DNA of 64,000 nt, from NCBI RefSeq assembly GCF_051622035.1, contig NC_135364.1, forward strand, positions 16,305,001 to 16,369,000, read 5' to 3'. Made by a program: the position numbers and the translations under genes. This document shows positions 61,153 to 64,000 of this stretch, piece after piece. The stretch comes from Arctopsyche grandis. Its lineage: Eukaryota > Arthropoda > Insecta > Trichoptera > Hydropsychidae. Numbering within the stretch: position 1 is the first letter of the stretch; every line of letters starts with the position of its first letter. The notes beneath the pieces are model-generated. The model did no database searches, had not been told where the DNA came from, and worked only from the letters and a program-made list of their open reading frames with translations.

Positions 61153-64000
61153 TTACCAATCAACTAAATTAAAATCTTCCAATTCGTCGTCCTTATCTTC
61201 TGCTTCATTGTCAATTGTTTCTGATTCATCGTCGACTGCCTTCTTGGATTTAGATTTAACCTTGTCTGCCTTCTTGGACTTTTTCTTAGGTGGCTTCGGC
61301 ATGTCTTCCTCGTCTTCCATAAAGAATTCGCCTTCACTGTCAGACGGGAACAATTCGACGTCTTTCGATGCTGGTTTTCTATCAGCAGATGGTGGTTTTC
61401 TTTTAATAGTCGGCAGGTTATCGGCCAAGTCGCTGTTCTTTGTAACGCTCTTCTTCTTCTGTATGTTGCTTATCTTTCTCAAGTTATCGTAATAAGTTTG
61501 CATTGGCGTTCCAAGATTCTGAATATTCGTTTCCCACGCTTTAATTGCCTCGATGTCTCGCAGTTGAAACGTAACTTTTTTACGCTGAGTCTCTATAAAC
61601 TTACTGTTTTCTTCAATCTTATCTACGACGAGACGGATTTTTCGCGAGTAATTGGCCACTGAACATGACTTCAAAAATTGTTTCAACTGAAATGAAAGAA
61701 ATACATAATGTAAAATAAATACAATTATATTTTACACTTAAAACATTTTGTAGTTTTGAAATTTTATTTTCATTGGACTAGTTTGCATAAGACACTACAT
61801 AGTCAGGGCCAGCTCGAAAGTGCAGCCGACTAGACACGTGCCTAGGGCGCCATAGACTAGGGGCTCTGCGAGGCGCCCCCATTTTTCTTTTTTTGATTTG
61901 AACTTATAAAACATTCTATATTCAACGTAATTTTTCTACTCAAAGTAACAATACTGATTGTAAAATATTATAATTCACGGGGAACGCAGGAAGTTGACTT
62001 GTCAAATATCGACGACTCACGAATAAAACTTGTAAAACAGCAAATTGTCGTCGGTACAAATAGTAATTTGGAATTGTATTTTATATAAAATAACGCTGAA
62101 ACATACATATGTATGTATATATACATATCTATATATAAAAATGAATGTCTGTCTGACTTGGGTGTGTCTCGAATAGGCTCCTAAACCACTGAACCAATTA
62201 CAATGCATGTCCGGGACGATTACTGTGACAAAAAACCGGGAACGGAAACATTGCAACGCAATAAACGTCATTGCAACGCAATAATTTCAAACGTGTTCGC
62301 TACCTGCGTTTTTCCGACAAATGGGAATGAGAATTGTATATATGTATATAAAAGGGATGAATTTACTTCATGAAATTAAATATCTTAACCAATCATATTC
62401 GAAAGAAGAAACGTCACATAAAATTCTTTAATTCATTGTTGAATATAAATTAATGTCTTCATTATTATCCGTATTTTATACATTAAACGTGCCTGTTTTG
62501 AATAAAAAATTAAAATTAATTTTTTTTTGTCTTAATATATTTGTCTTCAATACAAAATTTCAAGAACTTAAATGAAATTTATCGTTTAAAAATTTAAAGG
62601 GAGGGAGGGGGGCGCCACACACCCTCGGGTCGGGCCTGCATATAGCAATGGCTTCGAAAAATCTTAAAGTAATTCAACAACTTACCTGCAACAAAGGCAT
62701 AATGGTTGTATCGGGGAAAGATATTGTATGAGAATACAAACTCAACGTTTCTAATAAGAGCATATAAATATTCTCGATGACAGCATCTTTGAATCCATTT
62801 TCGCTTAAATGCGATTTGGACAGTCGAAGAATACAAGCAAAGTTCATTGGTTTCATCGATACTTTCTTATGCTTCTTGGAAAAATCGTACGACGTCAGAA
62901 CCTAAAATATTGAATGTATTAGTAATTAATACAAAAAAATATGGCACATAAACAAAAGGAAAAATTCAATAGAACTTACTTCTAACAAATACGGCATAAT
63001 CGGAATGTAAATATCGGCATCCCTCGACAGATTTATCAATATTTTAACACAATGAAATCTCAATGGGTAATATTGAGCCGTTGGAATCAGTTTAATGGTG
63101 TTTGTTATAATCATAACCAACGGGTACGTTAATGTTTGGAGTTGGGGTTTTGATTTTGTCGCGGCAAATAATTCAGCCCATAACTGCAATGAGTTTACGA
63201 ACTGCCAATTGTAAACCACTTGAATGTTCTCCTTCTTGTGCAGTACTATAGCATTCCTCAGATGGATGGCCAATTGCCGGACATACAAAAATACGTGATG
63301 ATATGAAACGTTCACATCTAAAGCGAGCATTTCAATTAGTGACCGCCTCATGAAGGATATCCCTGGGAGTGTGGTCGGACTGACGAATTTACTGTTCTTT
63401 ACATATGTCATGTACATCATCTTTAAGACGTTGTCCAACAGTAGTGCCTGGTTGTTTGACGTTACCCGCAATATACACAAGAATGCTAAAACCCTGACGG
63501 TTTCTTCGGATGTGCTCCATAAGTATGTCAACCGCTTGAATAAAACTTTGGCCAACGATGGGAAACATCCAAAGAACGTTGACATTTGATGCAAGTGTTT
63601 TAGCAGAACGTTTAATATGTTTGTTGATGTTACGCCACCTAAAAGTTTGATTATATCAAGGAAATACATCTTCAAGAGACCCTTTACTTTGATCCATCGC
63701 TTGCTCTTTTGTGGATTTCTATCTGATGTTTGCAAACGGAGTACTTTTTTGAGTGCCGGTTTTAAATATAGCACACACATCTGAATGACCGCGTTGAACA
63801 CGCCAGATCCTAAAAAGACAGTTTTAATTACATTGTGAACATAAGTGAGCTTATTTAAATGAATATTATATTTACCTTCTACTATGAATTCGGATTTTGT
63901 ATCATCGCCTTCTGTAGCAGTGACTCTCAAAAGAGCTGCGTGAAAGGCTTTGACAACGTTTGAAATTGTCGATAATTCTATTTTGACCGTAGATTGCAAT
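61153..64000 (-). CDS. Noc2: Nucleolar complex protein 2 (NOC2L), 3' part
   Basis: Minus-strand exons: 64000-63876 (runs off the window), 63809-62980, 62901-62686 and 61686-61153 (stop), all joining in frame. NOC2 partners NOC1 and NOC3 in maturation and transport of pre-60S ribosomal subunits from the nucleolus. Family sequence is clear: VKAFHAALLRVTATEGD, GVFNAVIQMCVLYLKPALKK, KWIKVKGLLKMYF-like helices, MRRSLIEMLALDVNVSYHH, PLRFHCVKILINLSRDADIY and IPIMPYLLE. The last exon has FLKSCSVANYSRKIRLVVDK and ends in an acidic/Lys-rich nuclear tail (FFMEDEEDMPKPPKKKSKKA). The intron between the last two exons is about 1 kb and holds a hAT-like relic. Confidence 0.94.
61804..62638. mobile_element. 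hAT-like relic in a NOC2 intron
   Basis: Left end CAGGGCCAGCTCGAAAGTGC continues to GTGCCTAGGGCGCC; right end read backwards is CAGGCCCGACCCGAGGGTGT, then GGCGCCCCCC. CAGGGCC ends with GGGCGCC nearby are typical of insect hAT elements. The flanking 8-mers TACATAGT and CATATAGC match only partly. A block near 62130-62210 (AAAATGAATGTCTGTCTG...CACTGAACCAATTA) resembles a common insect interspersed repeat. No transposase readable. Confidence 0.5.

Overview
The window is eukaryotic nuclear DNA, almost certainly from a holometabolous insect. It is AT-rich, its genes have many short GT-AG introns, and it encodes insect-type orthologues including Schip1, dock and tweek. It is littered with small non-autonomous transposons. 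I cannot fix the order from sequence alone. Eight host genes are supported, most with complete exon chains whose phases close in frame.

Layout: the 3' end of Schip1 (+, 67-622); a long AT-rich gap with a TA microsatellite and a palindromic transposon; a five-exon tetraspanin (+, 4628-5737); TFIIF beta/RAP30 (-, 7834-8849); a transposon-rich gap (9150-10780); a TBC1D25-type Rab GAP (-, 11592-19057) whose 3.9 kb first visible intron holds an LTR element and a piggyBac-type MITE; a Harbinger-like relic; GHITM/TMBIM5 (+, 21011-23250); and tail-to-tail with it the giant tweek/BLTP1 gene (-, 23624-42762), which has one 5.1 kb exon and a nested transposon in an intron. A repeat-dense stretch (44047-47280) separates tweek from importin alpha3/4 (+, 48118-51719). 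Then come dock/NCK (+, 56219-58334) and the 3' half of NOC2 (-, 61153-64000, running off the window).

The genes are unrelated housekeeping or signalling loci (transcription, nuclear import, ribosome assembly, mitochondrial membrane, lipid transfer, SH2/SH3 adaptor). Nothing suggests an operon or a dedicated multi-gene system. The 5' ends of several of them sit in short GC-rich islands that contrast sharply with the AT-rich surroundings, and two of these islands carry hexanucleotide repeats.

The most interesting content is the mobile-element archaeology. There is a miniature LTR element (TRIM) with two identical 162 bp LTRs and a related solo LTR 36 kb away. There is a recent non-autonomous LTR element with one long gag-like frame and a primer site resembling tRNA-Pro. 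Two separate nestings can be read exactly from target-site duplications: a hAT-type element inside a MULE-like element, and a palindromic element inside a 20 bp-TIR MITE. A three-member MITE family has ends GGTTYGGTGA..., and a ~2.6 kb foldback element contains the TRIM in one arm.
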